Origin: Arcobacter sp.
GTDB taxonomy: Bacteria; Campylobacterota; Campylobacteria; Campylobacterales; Arcobacteraceae
Length of the DNA: 5,100 nucleotides
NCBI GenBank assembly: GCA_030635995.1
Contig: DAOVXU010000134.1
Coordinates: 1-5,100 of the forward strand
Reading direction: 5' to 3'
Positions within the stretch are counted from its first letter, which is position 1, and the number at the start of each line of letters is the position of its first letter. The notes beneath the pieces were generated by a model that worked only from the letters and a program-made list of their open reading frames with translations, made no database searches and had not been told where the DNA came from. The translations under genes and the position numbers were made by a program. Below are positions 4,688 to 5,100 of this stretch, one piece after another.

Positions 4688-5100
4688 AACCCCACAGCTT
4701 CTCTTATAATTTTCATCTTTTTTTGTGCTATTTTTCTTGCTTTTGTTGCACCAAGTTTAAGTATATCTTTTACCTCTTGAGGATTGTTTAGATAGTATTC
4801 TCTTTTTTTGGCATATGGTTCAAAGTAGTTATTGATTTTTTCTAATAGTGTTAGTTTAAAGTGTCCATACCCTTCACCAGCAGTGGCATATCTTTTTTGT
4901 AACTCTAAAAGTTCATTTTCATCCATAAATACTTTACATAAAGTATAAACATTACAGTTTTCCCACTCTTTAACTTCATCAAGTTCTTTGGAGTCTGTTA
5001 CTATTTTCATAACTTGTTTTTTGATAATTTTGGCAGATCCAAACATATCAATTGTATTTCCAGAACTTTTTGACATTTTTTTTCCATCAGTTCCAGTTAC
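4678..5100 (-). CDS. trpS: Tryptophan--tRNA ligase, C-terminal part (5' end outside the window)
   Basis: The frame is open from the right edge to the stop at 4678-4680, giving 140 visible residues of a class I aminoacyl-tRNA synthetase that charges tRNA-Trp. It begins VTGTDGKKMSKSSGNTI, containing the ATP-binding KMSKS loop (visible residues 8-12). An ATG at 5074-5076 is the Met of KMSKS, not a start. IVTDS follows, then the helical tRNA/anticodon-binding region with NCNVYTLCKVF, GYGHFKLTLLEKI, FEPYAKKREYYL, and the C-terminal GATKARKIAQKKMKIIREAVGL, a TrpRS-type ending. TyrRS is excluded because it usually has KFGKS. The nucleotide-binding N-terminal half lies to the right. It converges with the transporter gene, with 35 bases between stop codons. 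Confidence 0.9.
   Translation of the reverse strand, partial: VTGTDGKKMSKSSGNTIDMFGSAKIIKKQVMKIVTDSKELDEVKEWENCNVYTLCKVFMDENELLELQKRYATAGEGYGHFKLTLLEKINNYFEPYAKKREYYLNNPQEVKDILKLGATKARKIAQKKMKIIREAVGLSY

Noticed and set aside
4900..5000. Possible iron-sulfur cluster TrpRS (Thermotoga-type Cys motif)
   Set aside because: Only two nearby Cys residues, in a Cys-x5-Cys arrangement (NCNVYTLC), are visible; the four-Cys C-x22-C-x6-C-x2-C pattern is absent.
1..5100. Mobile elements, CRISPR array, phage genes, or phase-variable G/C tracts
   Set aside because: No direct repeat arrays, terminal inverted repeats, transposase-like sequence or long poly-G/C tracts are seen; nearly all of the window is conserved housekeeping coding sequence.

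Overview
The window is ordinary, compact, AT-rich chromosomal sequence. It most resembles the Campylobacterota (Epsilonproteobacteria), and probably the Arcobacter/Aliarcobacter group. This placement rests on the gene order rplI-hslV-hslU, the strong base bias, the T-rich promoter with a TATAAT box, and remembered similarity of HslV and HslU to Helicobacter and Campylobacter proteins. No search was run, so the genus is an inference.

Positions 1-2701 (+ strand) hold a tightly packed set of genes: the 3' end of a single-domain rhodanese gene, rplI (ribosomal protein L9), hslV and hslU. The gaps are 16, 7 and 3 bases with no terminator between genes, so they are probably cotranscribed. HslV (threonine peptidase) and HslU (AAA+ unfoldase) together form the HslVU/ClpYQ proteasome-like protease. 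All catalytic and nucleotide-binding motifs are present, as is the HslU C-terminal tail that docks into HslV.

Positions 2702-3296 hold a hairpin terminator, a sigma70-type promoter, a CAT-anticodon tRNA (probably elongator tRNA-Met) with encoded CCA, an 85-base leader with overlapping inverted repeats, and rpsO (ribosomal protein S15). rpsO has a near-perfect Shine-Dalgarno sequence and is closed by a strong intrinsic terminator. No convincing terminator separates the tRNA from rpsO, so the two may share a transcript.

Positions 3298-4642 hold a promoter-like element and a gene for a DASS/SLC13-family Na+-coupled anion (probably dicarboxylate) transporter. Its real start is ATG 3329, not the upstream TTG inside the rpsO terminator. 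Positions 4678-5100 (- strand) hold the 3' part of trpS (tryptophanyl-tRNA synthetase), beginning just upstream of its KMSKS motif. It converges on the transporter gene, and its terminator hairpin overlaps its own stop codon.

No mobile element, CRISPR array, phage gene or clearly novel system is visible. The points most worth a second look are RNA-level: the rpsO leader with its alternative hairpins and possible pseudoknot, the possible tRNA-rpsO cotranscript, and the merged hairpin/terminator/promoter between rpsO and the transporter gene.
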